Shown here: piece by piece, positions 52,601 through 61,190 of the stretch
Layout of the letters: every line of letters begins with the position of its first letter
Position numbering within the stretch: the stretch's first letter is position 1
Assembly (NCBI GenBank): GCA_019634975.1
Contig: JAHCAI010000002.1
Coordinates: forward strand, 62,001 to 126,000
DNA: 64,000 nt
Source: Burkholderiales bacterium
Lineage (GTDB): Bacteria > Pseudomonadota > Gammaproteobacteria > Burkholderiales > SG8-41
Reading direction: 5' to 3'
Made by a program: the position numbers and the translations under genes
Notes under the pieces: generated by a model
Databases searched by the model: none
Told to the model about the DNA's origin: nothing
Seen by the model: only the letters and a program-made list of their open reading frames with translations

Positions 52601-53875
52601 ATGCGGCTGACCGTGACTGCGGTGAATGCCGAGGGCAACCCGACGCCGAACTTCGGCCGCGAAACACCGGCCGAGGGGGTGCGGCTGACGGCCACCCTGG
52701 CGCCGGGTCTGGGGCTGACTCAAATACCGGCGCTGGCCGGCGGTGTGCTGGCCGGAGGTGCCTTCAGTGCCGGAGTGGCAACGGTTTCGGATGTGACCTG
52801 GAGTGAAGTGGGCATCATCCGGATTACGCCGACGGTCGCGGATGCTGATTATCTGGGTACCGGGGATGTCACGGGCACCACCACCGGAAACATCGGCCGT
52901 TTCATCCCGCATCATTTCACGGTCAATGCCAACGCGCCGGTGTTTGCGACTGCCTGCACCGCCGGCGGCTTTACCTATGTCGGCCAGCCTTTCCAGTATG
53001 GTCCGGGACTGGAGCCGCAACTGACGGTCACCGCGCGCAACCTTGCGGGGGGCGTAACTCAAAACTACCGGAACACTGCGCCTGCGTCCCAGGCATTTTT
53101 CAAGATTAGCAACAGCTCGCTCACAGGCAAGGCTTACGCGGCTGCGGTCGGCACTCTGGACGCGAGCGGCGTCACGGGGCCTGATCCGGTCATTCTGGAC
53201 AACGGCAACGGGACGGGTACGCTGACCTTCGGCTCCGGAACCGGAATTCTTTTCGAGCGTGGCAGTCCGGTGGCACCGTTTGCGGCCGATATTTCGCTGT
53301 CGATCAACGTCATTGATGCCGACGGTGTCGCGTATTCGACGAACCCGGCGAGATTCGGACAGGCCAGCCCCGGCAACGGCATTCCGTTCTCGACCGGAAA
53401 CGCGCTGCGTTTTGGCCGCCTGCAACTGACTGCGGCCAGCGGCTCGCAGCTTCTGCCCCTGCGGGTGCCTCTCGAGGCCCAGTACTGGACAGGCACGTTC
53501 TTTGCAACGAACACGCTGGACAGTTGCACTGCAATCGCGCCGGGCAATGTGGGCATGGGCAATTACATCGGCAATCTCGATTCGGGCGAGACATCCGTGA
53601 CATCGGTCACGCCGCTTGCTTCGGGGCGCGGCGCGATCGTGCTCGGCGCGCCGGGTGCCGGCAACAACGGCAGCGTGGATCTCGCAGTCAACCTGGGTGA
53701 CGGCGGCACTGCGGCAGCCTGTCCGGCGTTTGCGCCAGCTGCCGGCCCGGGTGACCAGCCCTGGCTGCGCAGCCAGTGGTGCGGTTCGGCTTATGACCGC
53801 GATCCGGCGGCCCGTGCGCGGTTCGGCATCCGCCCGGGCGCGGACGAACGGATATTTATGAGAGAAAATTATTAA
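49649..53875 (+). CDS. MshQ-like giant surface protein 2B (FQAAG module, SbsA-like Ig, PA14, LamG, DUF6701)
   Basis: This 1,408-residue exported protein starts at ATG 49649 with an AT-rich leader (MLKIKNLSILLG) and a signal peptide to about 28. Visible in order are the FQAAG module (about 34-245), an SbsA-like Ig domain (about 248-340), a PA14 domain (about 350-485, with FRTRSDDGVRLYLNGNLI), a LamG domain (about 498-700, with GDLDEVRIYGRVLTDAEV) and a DUF6701 region (about 712-1408). PA14 and LamG commonly bind sugars, so a glycan-binding adhesin is plausible. It ends RENY like protein 1C, but the middle domains differ entirely. Confidence 0.86.
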   Translation: MLKIKNLSILLGMVLGVALSLAPSHRAQAAAPTFQAAGAEVSGTGSVTPSWPAHVAGDVALLFIKSRSQEPAVLSVPAGFAPVADSPQFNPNNNRSRLTVYWARATSSAMPSPTVADPGNHVYARILIYRGVAGSGDPWDVTGGGENNNNQSTVTLPSVTTTVDSTLIVQAVAHNRDNAGPHFSGQTNANLTGIIERSDSGTTAGNGGGIGIWDGVKATAGPTGDTTADITNNVRTAFLSIALRPPAVPTLVSAELVCGSSTQVEVRFSRTVTAATAQNAANYALSGGATVSAAVLGGDGQTVTLTTSTLVSGQLYALTVNNVTAVGGNPIAPNSQITFFSESAFLAGLQGNYFPNMTLSGTAVQRIDGQVNFDWGGGAPGVPGIGADNFSVRWTGFVTAPVTGNYVFRTRSDDGVRLYLNGNLIINNWTDHAATNDDSAPIALTAGQRYPVVMEYYENGGQAVAQLSWSGPATGGFEFIPASALSRCGGALPAPRAFYKLDEAAWAGAGAVIDSSGNGLNGTAMNGTVPVPAQVCNGAQFNGSNRYIQIGGLSNELNATASLAFWIRTTQTGNDTGWQAPGVTGVELAGGSDDIFWGWLDASGRIGVSVANDFTTKSSIAINNGVWRHVVLTRDHVAGQYRIYIDGVLNASGAIATGVIGTPFSSLGRIEDTGGTPEYLNGDLDEVRIYGRVLTDAEVVAIRDITRPCAAALHHVRIEHGGVGVTCEPASMTVKACADAACNTLYNSGPTTTTLSPAGWVGGDTINFTGSIVAQLRRTTPGVVTLDAGTTTPGAANPTQCFNGLIQTCSFDFRDTGFLFSAIPTQTAGVTSATHSLRAVRTDNATGVCTALFNGNVPNIELASECINPGTCQPGQQVTFNNNGSGTIAANNGGPIGSWTPRTLTFGANSTANFTLSYPDVGQLRLHARYNSAGSGNYMSGTSAGFVVRPADFTVTNIQRAADSVANPGATDAAGPLFIRAGESMRLTVTAVNAEGNPTPNFGRETPAEGVRLTATLAPGLGLTQIPALAGGVLAGGAFSAGVATVSDVTWSEVGIIRITPTVADADYLGTGDVTGTTTGNIGRFIPHHFTVNANAPVFATACTAGGFTYVGQPFQYGPGLEPQLTVTARNLAGGVTQNYRNTAPASQAFFKISNSSLTGKAYAAAVGTLDASGVTGPDPVILDNGNGTGTLTFGSGTGILFERGSPVAPFAADISLSINVIDADGVAYSTNPARFGQASPGNGIPFSTGNALRFGRLQLTAASGSQLLPLRVPLEAQYWTGTFFATNTLDSCTAIAPGNVGMGNYIGNLDSGETSVTSVTPLASGRGAIVLGAPGAGNNGSVDLAVNLGDGGTAAACPAFAPAAGPGDQPWLRSQWCGSAYDRDPAARARFGIRPGADERIFMRENY

Positions 53876-53888
53876 AAACTTGTGTGGT

Positions 53889-53902
53889 ACAAGCTTATGA
53901 TA
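53889..53902 (+). promoter_or_regulatory. Candidate promoter element upstream of mshI (locus 2)
   Basis: This is the ACAAGCTTATGATA element shared with 29521-29534, 53 bases before the mshI ATG. Flanking bases have diverged, so its retention suggests function. Confidence 0.4.
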
Positions 53903-53955
53903 TTATTAAGTAATTTGTCGCAATCACGCGATCCGGAGACAGGGCAGCGAACAGC

Positions 53956-54885
53956 ATGAATTTGTTCGGCAAAAAAAGACGTCCGGGATGGTTGTGCCTG
54001 AATCTGCATGCGGATCGCGTTGACCTTTCTCATGTGCTGTTCGAAGGCAAACCGCGCCCGGAGATCCTGCTCTGCGAATCCTTCCGCAAGGAGGGCAGTG
54101 ATTCGGACACGCTGCGCCGCTTGCGCAAGGAACTGCACCTGGAGCGCTACCAGTGCACGACGCTGCTCAAACCCGGTGATTACCAGTGGCTCACCGTTGA
54201 TGCGCCCAATGTGCCCGCCAGCGAAGCGCGCCATGCGGTGCGCTGGTCGCTGAAGGATTTGATCGATTATCCGGTGGAAGCCGCCGCGGTGGATGCAGTG
54301 CGCGTGCCGGGCGCGGACGCGGCCGGACGTCCGGCGCAAATGCTGGCGGTGGCCGCGCGCAACGAGCTGGTCGCGGCGGCGGTGAAGCCCTTTAACGATG
54401 CCGACATCGATCTCGAGGTGATCGACGTGCCCGAGCTGGCCCAGCGCAACCTGGCGACGCTGTTCGAGCAGGAGGGGCGCGGCCTGGCGCTGCTCTGCTT
54501 TGACGACAGCGGGGCGTTGCTGACCTTCAGCAGTGGCGGCGAGCTGTACCAGGCGCGCCGCATCGATGTCGCGCTGCGCGACTTTGTCGCCGGGGCCGAC
54601 GAGACCGAGCGTTATGACCGCATCGCGCTGGAACTGCAGCGTTCGCTGGATCATTTCGACCGCCAGTTCCGCAGCGTGTCGGTATCGCGGCTGGTGATTT
54701 CACAGGTGTCCGATGGCGATCGCCTCGCCGAGTATCTGGGCGCCAACCTGACAGTGCCGGTAAGCCTGCTCGATCTGGAGCAGGTCATGGACTTTCCCGG
54801 CGTACCCGAACTGCGCGATCCGCTGCGCCAGTCGCAATGCCTGCAGATGATCGGCGCCGCGCTGCGCGAAGGGGCGGCGGTCTGA
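53956..54885 (+). CDS. mshI: MSHA biogenesis protein MshI (PilM-like), locus 2
   Basis: This 309-residue PilM-like protein has the same length as the locus 1 copy and opens MNLFGKKRRPGWLCLNLHAD. Substitutions are scattered and conservative. It overlaps the next start by one base and begins the locus 2 mshI-to-mshN operon. Confidence 0.85.
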   Translation: MNLFGKKRRPGWLCLNLHADRVDLSHVLFEGKPRPEILLCESFRKEGSDSDTLRRLRKELHLERYQCTTLLKPGDYQWLTVDAPNVPASEARHAVRWSLKDLIDYPVEAAAVDAVRVPGADAAGRPAQMLAVAARNELVAAAVKPFNDADIDLEVIDVPELAQRNLATLFEQEGRGLALLCFDDSGALLTFSSGGELYQARRIDVALRDFVAGADETERYDRIALELQRSLDHFDRQFRSVSVSRLVISQVSDGDRLAEYLGANLTVPVSLLDLEQVMDFPGVPELRDPLRQSQCLQMIGAALREGAAV

Positions 54886-55544
54886 TGCGCCAGTACATCA
54901 ACCTGCTCGGGCCGGCTTTCCGCAGGCAGCGGCAGCTGCTGACGCTGGGCCGCGCGCTGGCGCTGGTGGCGGCATCTGCCGTGGTGATGGCCGGCATGCA
55001 TTTCTACAGCGCGCAGCAGCTCGCGGGCCTGCAGCAGGAGCTTGCTTCCGCGCGCACGCTGCTGAAGGCGCAGACCGCCTACACCGCGCGCCTGAAGGAG
55101 GACGGCAAGACCAAATCGGCGAATGCCGGGCTCGAGGCGGAAGTGCAGCGTCTCGAGACCGAACTGAAGGCGGCGCGCGAAAGCATGACGGTGCTTGAGG
55201 GCGGCGGACTCGGCAACCGCAGCGGTTTTGCCGGCTACTTCCAGGCGTTCTCGCGCCAGGCACTCGACGGCCTGTGGCTGACCGGATTCACGGTGGGCGG
55301 CGCCGGCGAAGTGGCGATCCAGGGACGGGTGATGGCGCCGGACCTGGTGCCGGCGTACATCCAGCGCCTGAACCGCGAGCCGGTGCTGCAGGGCCGTGAG
55401 TTCGCGACCCTGGAGATGCGGCGGCCGCAGGCACTGCCGGCCCGGGATGCGGACAGCAAACCGGAAGTGCCGCCGTACATCGAATTCGTGCTGATGACCG
55501 TGAACGCCGGCGACAAGCCTGCGGCCGAGGGGGCGCGCAAATGA
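54885..55544 (+). CDS. PilN-like MSHA assembly protein, locus 2
   Basis: This 219-residue bitopic protein opens MRQYINLLGPAFRRQRQ, followed by a membrane helix (about 23-42), a coiled coil and the PilN-like domain LDGLWLTGFTVGGAGEVAIQG. The start at 54885 overlaps the mshI stop and matches the locus 1 start; a longer frame upstream is spurious. It couples to mshJ by ATGA. Confidence 0.83.
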   Translation: MRQYINLLGPAFRRQRQLLTLGRALALVAASAVVMAGMHFYSAQQLAGLQQELASARTLLKAQTAYTARLKEDGKTKSANAGLEAEVQRLETELKAARESMTVLEGGGLGNRSGFAGYFQAFSRQALDGLWLTGFTVGGAGEVAIQGRVMAPDLVPAYIQRLNREPVLQGREFATLEMRRPQALPARDADSKPEVPPYIEFVLMTVNAGDKPAAEGARK

Positions 55545-56227
55545 TGGCCCCGCTGCTCGAACGCTGGCAGCACTGGAATGCGCTGTTCGACGCGCGCACG
55601 CTGCGCGAACGCGCGCTGATCACCGGGCTCGGCGTGGCGGCGGTGGTGCTGCTGGTCGACACCCTGTCGCTGTCGCCGATGGCGGTCCAGCACAAACGCC
55701 TGTCCGGGCAGCTCACCGAGGCGCGCGCGGCGATCCGGGCCGGAGAAATGGCGCTTGCCGGCAGCCGTGCCCAGGAAGATCCGGACGAGGTGAAGCGGCG
55801 CTACCGCGACGAACTGCGTCGGCAGATCGCGGAAATGGACCAGCGCCTGCAGGGATTGCAGAAGCAGCTGGTGCCGCCGGACCAGGTGTCGCGGCTGCTC
55901 GAAGGCGTGCTGGGCAAGGATCGCGGGCTCGCGCTGGTGAGCCTGCGCAAGCTGCCGGTGCAGCTATACCGGACCAATGGCGCGGCGAAGGCCGCCGACG
56001 CCCAGGCGCAGGCGGCGGACGGCGGACGCGGCATTTTCCAGCACAGTTTCGAGATCCAGGTCGAAGGCTCATACGGCGAGCTGCATGCCTACCTGAAGCG
56101 GCTGGAGGCCCTGCCCTGGCAGCTGTTCTGGGGCAAGGCCGAGCTCGATGCCAGCGCCCATCCGCGGTTGCGCCTGACCCTGACATTGCATACCCTGAGC
56201 CTGAACAGGGCGTGGCTGGTCGTATGA
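55541..56227 (+). CDS. mshJ: MSHA biogenesis protein MshJ (PilO-like), locus 2
   Basis: This 228-residue PilO-like inner-membrane protein has one N-terminal membrane helix, a coiled coil and a C-terminal domain ending LTLTLHTLSLNRAWLVV. Its variable stretch (about 150-165, NGAAKAADAQAQAADGG) differs from locus 1. It overlaps both neighbouring genes by four bases. Confidence 0.86.
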   Translation: MMAPLLERWQHWNALFDARTLRERALITGLGVAAVVLLVDTLSLSPMAVQHKRLSGQLTEARAAIRAGEMALAGSRAQEDPDEVKRRYRDELRRQIAEMDQRLQGLQKQLVPPDQVSRLLEGVLGKDRGLALVSLRKLPVQLYRTNGAAKAADAQAQAADGGRGIFQHSFEIQVEGSYGELHAYLKRLEALPWQLFWGKAELDASAHPRLRLTLTLHTLSLNRAWLVV

Positions 56228-56610
56228 ACCTTTCCATCCTGAAACCGGGCCTGATTCTGGCGGGCACGCTGCACGCGGTGGCGGGTGCCGCACAGGGTCT
56301 TGCGGATCCGACGCGACCGCCGGCTGCAGTGGCGGCGCCGGCGGGCAGTGCGGTTCCGGCGGGTGGACCGGTGCTGCAGTCGGTGATGCTCTCGCCCGGC
56401 CGCAAGGTGGCGATGATCAGCGGGCAGGTGGTGCCGCTGGGCGGGCGCTACGGTTCGGCGCGGCTGGTGCGGCTCACCGACAGCGAAGCCGAACTGAGGG
56501 ACGGAACGGAAAAAATAGTGCTGAGCCTTTATCCGCAGGTGGAAAAGCGCCCCGCGGACAAGGGCGTGCGCGGGGGAGCCGGGGCTGCAGCCGGGAAAAC
56601 GAAAAAATGA
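56224..56610 (+). CDS. mshK: MSHA biogenesis protein MshK (PilP-like), locus 2
   Basis: This 128-residue exported protein has an unrelated signal peptide sequence (MNLSILKPGLILAGTLHAVAGAA) but the same mature start QGLADPTRPP and beta core as locus 1. The start overlaps the mshJ stop. It ends in a Lys-rich tail overlapping mshL. Confidence 0.85.
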   Translation: MNLSILKPGLILAGTLHAVAGAAQGLADPTRPPAAVAAPAGSAVPAGGPVLQSVMLSPGRKVAMISGQVVPLGGRYGSARLVRLTDSEAELRDGTEKIVLSLYPQVEKRPADKGVRGGAGAAAGKTKK

Positions 56611-58376
56611 TGATGAACAGGCGCAATGACATGCAACGCTGGATGACGGTCGCGATGATGGTTTTAGTCGCGGGCTGCGCGGACATGCCGCAACGTCCCA
56701 ATGCGGCGCAGGACACGATACTGCGTGAACTCGATCAGGCGGCCAGCGAGCGCAGGCCGGTGACGCCGGAAGCGGTCAGCCAGGCGCTGCTGCCGCCGCT
56801 GGTGCTGGAGATGCCGCGCGCCGACGTGCAGAAGCCGGAAACCCGTTTCGACCTGTCGGTCAACAATGCGCCGGCGGGCCAGGTGTTCATGGCGATCGTC
56901 TCCGGCACCCGCTACAGCATGGTGCTGCATCCCGACGTCAAGGGCGAGATCTCGGTGCACCTGAAGGATGTCACGGTGACCGAGGCGCTGGATACCCTGC
57001 GCGACCTCTATGGTTTTGATTACAACGTGCAGGGCAACCGCATCATCGTCCTGCCCGCGACCCTACAGACGCGCATATTCCAGGTCAACTACCTGCAGGC
57101 CCAGCGCCGCGGGCAGACCCAGACCCGCGTCAGCTCCGGCTCGATCACCGATGCGCCGTCGAGCCCGGGGACTCCCGCTCCGGGCAGCGTGCCGGTGCCG
57201 ACGACCGGTCCGACCGGCGCCGGCAACACGCGGGCGGCGGAGAGCACGCGGGTGACCACCACTTCCGATTCGGATTTCTGGGGCGACATCCAGAAATCGC
57301 TGAACGCCATCCTCGGCGGCGGCGCCGGGCGCAGCGTGGTGGTCAATGCGCAGTCGGGCGTGGTCGTGGTGCGCGCGATGCCGACCGAACTGCGCGGCGT
57401 CGAGAAGTTCCTGAAATCGATGCAGCTGATCGTCGAGCGCCAGGTCGTGCTGGAGGCGAAGATCATCGAGGTCACGCTGCGCGACGGTTACCAGGCGGGC
57501 ATCAACTGGGCCGGATTCCGCGACGGCAGCACCAGCTTCGGCGCCGGCGTGCTGGCGCCGGGCGCGACCCTGAACCGCAGCGGTCCGATCAGCGCACCGA
57601 CGGCGCGCTCGGCCGACGGCACGGTGCTCAGCAACTCCGCGCTGAGCGGCGGCGCGGCCGCCGGGGTGGCGGGGGCGCTGGCATTGGGCACCGGTGCGGC
57701 GGGCGGCATTTTCGGGCTCGCGCTGCAGACCCAGAACTTCGCGGCGCTGCTGTCATTCCTCGAAACCCAGGGCGGCGTCAACGTGCTGTCGAGCCCGCGG
57801 GTGGCGACCATCAACAACCAGAAGGCCGTGCTCAAGGTCGGCACCGACGACTTTTTCGTGACCAACGTCAGCACCACCTCGAGCACCAGCGGCACCAACA
57901 CCACGGTGACGCCGACGATCACCGTCGCGCCCTTCTTCTCGGGCATCGCGCTGGATGTCACGCCGCAGATCGACGGCAACAACAACATCATCCTGCACAT
58001 CCATCCCTCGGTGAGCAGCGTCGTCGAGCGGCGCAAGGTCATCGACCTCGGCAGCCTGGGTTCCTTCACGCTGCCGCTGGCCTCCAGCGATGTCAACGAG
58101 ACCGATACCATCGTGCGCGTGCAGGACGGCAACATCGTTGCCATCGGCGGCCTGATGCGCCAGCAGTCGGTCAACGGCCGCAGCCAGGTGCCGGGGGTCG
58201 GCGATGCGCCGGGCGTGGGCAACCTGTTCCGGCAGCGCGATTCCAGCAATGTCAAAAGCGAGCTGGTGATCCTGTTGAAGCCGACCATCATCCATAGCGA
58301 CCGCAACTGGCAGGAAGACCTGCAGCAGACGCGGGACCGCATCCGGGCCATGGGCGCAGCGGAGCCGCAACGGTGA
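56607..58376 (+). CDS. mshL: MSHA pilus outer-membrane secretin MshL, locus 2
   Basis: This 589-residue secretin has a lipobox ending VAGC (Cys 24), an STN-type domain, a Ser/Gly/Pro linker and a secretin core nearly identical in protein sequence to locus 1 (for example VPGVGDAPGVGNLFR). Strong constraint on the core, alongside a diverged N-terminus, suggests both secretins are functional and might even mix. Confidence 0.94.
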   Translation: MMMNRRNDMQRWMTVAMMVLVAGCADMPQRPNAAQDTILRELDQAASERRPVTPEAVSQALLPPLVLEMPRADVQKPETRFDLSVNNAPAGQVFMAIVSGTRYSMVLHPDVKGEISVHLKDVTVTEALDTLRDLYGFDYNVQGNRIIVLPATLQTRIFQVNYLQAQRRGQTQTRVSSGSITDAPSSPGTPAPGSVPVPTTGPTGAGNTRAAESTRVTTTSDSDFWGDIQKSLNAILGGGAGRSVVVNAQSGVVVVRAMPTELRGVEKFLKSMQLIVERQVVLEAKIIEVTLRDGYQAGINWAGFRDGSTSFGAGVLAPGATLNRSGPISAPTARSADGTVLSNSALSGGAAAGVAGALALGTGAAGGIFGLALQTQNFAALLSFLETQGGVNVLSSPRVATINNQKAVLKVGTDDFFVTNVSTTSSTSGTNTTVTPTITVAPFFSGIALDVTPQIDGNNNIILHIHPSVSSVVERRKVIDLGSLGSFTLPLASSDVNETDTIVRVQDGNIVAIGGLMRQQSVNGRSQVPGVGDAPGVGNLFRQRDSSNVKSELVILLKPTIIHSDRNWQEDLQQTRDRIRAMGAAEPQR

Positions 58377-58388
58377 TACGCTTGCGCC

Positions 58389-59282
58389 ATGTACGAAGCG
58401 CACTTCGGCCTGCGTGAACCCCCGTTCGGCATTACGCCGGACACCAGCTTTGCCTACGCCTGCAATTCCCACCAGGAAGCGTTGAACACGCTGCTCGTCG
58501 CCGCGCGCAACGGCGAGGGTTTCATGAAGGTCACCGGGGAGGTCGGCACCGGCAAGACCCTGCTGTGCCGGCGCTTTTTGCGGGCGCTGGATCCTGGGCG
58601 TTTCGTCTCGGCCTATATCCCCAACCCCTATCTTGATCCGCAGACCCTGATGTTCGCGCTCGCCGAGGAACTGGGGGTGAAGCTCGACCGTCAGGCCGAC
58701 CACCATCACCTGCTGCGCGAGCTGAATCACGCGCTGCTCGATTTTGCGCGGGCGGGAAAGACCGTGGTGGCCTGCATGGACGAGGCGCAGGCGATGCCGC
58801 AGGAGACGCTGGAGGCGCTGCGCCTGCTGACCAACCTCGAGACCGAGAAGCGCAAGCTGCTGCAGGTCGTGCTTTTCGGGCAGCCCGAGCTTGATGACCG
58901 CCTCGCCCAGGAATCGATACGCCAGCTGCGCCAGCGCATCACTTTCCAGTACCGGCTGTCGGTGCTCGGCGCATCCGAGGTGGAGCAGTATTTGGCGCAC
59001 CGCCTGCGCGTGGCCGGCTATCGCGGCAGCCGCCTGTTCCTTCCGGCGGCGGTGCGGCAGCTGCACCGTGCCAGCCGCGGCGTGCCGCGTCTGGTCAACA
59101 TCATCGCCCACAAGTCGTTGCTGCTCGCTTTCGGCGAGGGCGTGCAGCAGGTGCAGGCCCAGCATGTGCGCAGCGCGGCGGCGGACACGCCGGCGGCGGC
59201 GCCGGCACCGCGCCGCTGGTGGCTGGCCGCGGCGGCCGGCATCCTGCTGGCGGCGGGCGCGACCCTGGCGTACCTGCAATGA
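58389..59282 (+). CDS. mshM: MSHA biogenesis ATPase MshM (ExeA-like), locus 2
   Basis: This 297-residue AAA protein has Walker A GEVGTGKT at 50-57, the CMDEAQ Walker B and a C-terminal membrane helix. It starts 12 bases after mshL and overlaps the mshN start. It is the same length as the locus 1 copy, with most changes in residues 95-105 and in the C-terminal quarter. Confidence 0.92.
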   Translation: MYEAHFGLREPPFGITPDTSFAYACNSHQEALNTLLVAARNGEGFMKVTGEVGTGKTLLCRRFLRALDPGRFVSAYIPNPYLDPQTLMFALAEELGVKLDRQADHHHLLRELNHALLDFARAGKTVVACMDEAQAMPQETLEALRLLTNLETEKRKLLQVVLFGQPELDDRLAQESIRQLRQRITFQYRLSVLGASEVEQYLAHRLRVAGYRGSRLFLPAAVRQLHRASRGVPRLVNIIAHKSLLLAFGEGVQQVQAQHVRSAAADTPAAAPAPRRWWLAAAAGILLAAGATLAYLQ

Positions 59283-60394
59283 GCGTGATCAACCAGATGC
59301 TGGTGGAGCTCGAGCGCCGGCGCGCCTCGGGTGCCGAGCGCAACCGCATTCCCGATCATGTCCGTGCCCTGCCGGAAGCCTCGCCTGCGCGCGCGTTGCC
59401 GCTGGCCGGCATCGCTGCGGGGCTGGCGGTGCTTGCCGCGCTTGCCGCGGGCACCTGGTGGTGGATGCAGCGGCCCGCAGAACCTGTGCCGCCGCCGGTC
59501 GCAGCCGCGGTGCCGCCGCCCGCGGCGGCGGAAGCCGAGCCCCGCCCCGACGAGTGGATTGCCCGCCGTCTGACGCTGGACCTTTCGCCGTTTCCGGAGA
59601 GCACGCCGGAAGTGCCGCCACCGGTCCCGACCGCCGCAGTGGTGGCGCCGCGCAGCGCGGCGGCGCCTGCGCCGAAGCCGGTGGCCGAGGCGGCACCCGC
59701 ACCCGCCGCAGCGCCGCGACCGATTACCAAGCCGCCTGCGAGCGAGCGTCCGGCGGTGGAGAAAGCAGCGACGCCGCCGGCACCGGTTGCAGCGCCGCCG
59801 GCGGAGATCGACAAGCAGTTGCGCGAACCGACGCCGCGGCAGCGCGCCGATGCCGAGTTCGCCCGCGGCAGCGCGGCCCTGCACCAGGGGCAGTTCGCCG
59901 AGGCACGCGGTGCCTTCGAAAATGCGCTGCAGCTTGACCCGGGACATCACGCGGCACGCCAGGCGCTGGTGGGCGTGCTGCTCGACGGGCGCCGCCACGC
60001 GGATGCGATCAGGGTGCTGCAGGAAGGGCTGCAGCTCGCGCCGGCACAGCACGGTTTCGCGATGACCCTGGCACGCCTGCAGCTCGATGGCGGGGACCTT
60101 GATGCCGGCGCAAGGACGCTGGCGCGCAGCCTGGAGTATCCCGGCGCCAGCCCGGACTATGTCGCGTTTTATGCCGGCCTGCTGCAACGCCAGCAGAAGC
60201 ATGCCGAAGCAGTGGCGCAGTTCGAGCGCGCACTGCGCCAGCGCGGTGGCGTCGGTGTGTGGCTGCTCGGTCTGGGCGTATCGCTGGAGGCGCTGGGCCG
60301 CAGTGCCGAGGCCCAGGAGGCCTACCGCCGTGCCAAGGCCAGCGGCAACCTGTCGGCGGAGCTGCAGGCTTTCGCCGAACAGCGCCTGCGCTGA
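59279..60394 (+). CDS. mshN: MSHA biogenesis TPR protein MshN, full length, locus 2
   Basis: This 371-residue bitopic protein has a cytoplasmic start MSVINQMLVELERRRASG, a membrane helix (about 42-63), a long Pro/Ala linker (about 65-195) and a periplasmic TPR region ending VGVWLLGLGVSLEALGRSAEAQEAYRRAKAS. It keeps the last TPR that the locus 1 copy has lost. It is the last gene of the msh operon and converges on comF. Confidence 0.88.
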   Translation: MSVINQMLVELERRRASGAERNRIPDHVRALPEASPARALPLAGIAAGLAVLAALAAGTWWWMQRPAEPVPPPVAAAVPPPAAAEAEPRPDEWIARRLTLDLSPFPESTPEVPPPVPTAAVVAPRSAAAPAPKPVAEAAPAPAAAPRPITKPPASERPAVEKAATPPAPVAAPPAEIDKQLREPTPRQRADAEFARGSAALHQGQFAEARGAFENALQLDPGHHAARQALVGVLLDGRRHADAIRVLQEGLQLAPAQHGFAMTLARLQLDGGDLDAGARTLARSLEYPGASPDYVAFYAGLLQRQQKHAEAVAQFERALRQRGGVGVWLLGLGVSLEALGRSAEAQEAYRRAKASGNLSAELQAFAEQRLR

Positions 60395-60409
60395 GCACTG
60401 CCCGCCGGA

Positions 60410-61156
60410 TCAGCGGCTGACGGTGCGCGCGATTACGTAGCCCGTCACGCGGGCCGCTCCCGCGCGCTTCAGGTTGCGCGCGAGCTCGCTGAGCGTCGCG
60501 CCGGTGGTGAGCACGTCGTCGACCACGGCGACGTGGCAGCCCTCGACTGACCCCAGCACGACAAAGGCGCCGCGGATGTTCCGTTGGCGCGCCTTCCATG
60601 GCAGGCGGGATTGCGGTGGAGTGTCGCGGCTCTTGATGCACAGCCCCGCGCTCACCGGGGCGTCGAGCTGCCTGCCGATGATCCGCGCCAGTTCCAGCGC
60701 CTGGTTGAATCCGCGCTCGCGCAGCCGCTGCGCCGCCAGCGGCATCGGCACGATCAGGTCGGGGCGCGAGCGGATGCGTCCCGCCAGCAGCGCGGCGAGT
60801 GCCGGAGCCGCAGCGAGGCGTCCGCGGTACTTGTAGGACTGGATCAGGGCGTCGAGCGGATAGGCGTAGCGGCAGGCGGCGATGACCTGGTCGTAGTGCG
60901 GCGGATCGGCGATACAGCGGCCGCAGAGTCCGGGTTCGGGCAGCGGATGGGCGCAGCTGCTGCACACCGCCGGATCCAGCCAGGGCAGGTCGCGCGCGCA
61001 GCCTGCGCAAAGGCCTTCGCGCGCGGCTGCGGCACTGCAGAGCAGGCAGTAGCCGCGCAGGCGAGACCACAGCACGGCCCGCAACTTGTCAAGCAATGAG
61101 CCCGCCGAATTTGACAAGCATCCCGCATTCCGCGATAATGTATCGACATAACTCAT
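60410..61156 (-). CDS. comF: ComF-family phosphoribosyltransferase-like protein
   Basis: This 248-residue protein has an N-terminal zinc region with four Cys pairs (C37/C40, C50/C53, C65/C68, C78/C81) and a type I PRTase fold with the PRPP loop VAVVDDVLTTGAT near 209-221. ComF is needed in many bacteria for DNA uptake during competence; a biosynthetic role is also possible. I place the start at ATG 61156; a TTG at 61096 directly before LLDKLRAVLW is an alternative. The frame further upstream overlaps bioB and is not coding. Confidence 0.88.
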   Translation of the reverse strand: MSYVDTLSRNAGCLSNSAGSLLDKLRAVLWSRLRGYCLLCSAAAAREGLCAGCARDLPWLDPAVCSSCAHPLPEPGLCGRCIADPPHYDQVIAACRYAYPLDALIQSYKYRGRLAAAPALAALLAGRIRSRPDLIVPMPLAAQRLRERGFNQALELARIIGRQLDAPVSAGLCIKSRDTPPQSRLPWKARQRNIRGAFVVLGSVEGCHVAVVDDVLTTGATLSELARNLKRAGAARVTGYVIARTVSR

Positions 61157-61190
61157 TGTTTTTATTGACTTTTTATAGGAACGACCGGTC

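Larger units (their letters stand above)
35852..60240. repeat. Tandem repeat unit 2: rhodanese 3' end to mshN (24.4 kb)
   Basis: This is the second copy of the block, with the same gene order as unit 1 except that the adhesin region has two giant genes rather than three. It runs to the point in the intact mshN that corresponds to the joint. The difference in length comes almost entirely from the adhesin region. Confidence 0.88.

Noticed and set aside
61100..61190. A BirA-type biotin operator upstream of bioB
   Set aside because: I looked for a long inverted repeat of the BirA type in the comF-bioB gap and saw only AT-rich promoter-like sequence.
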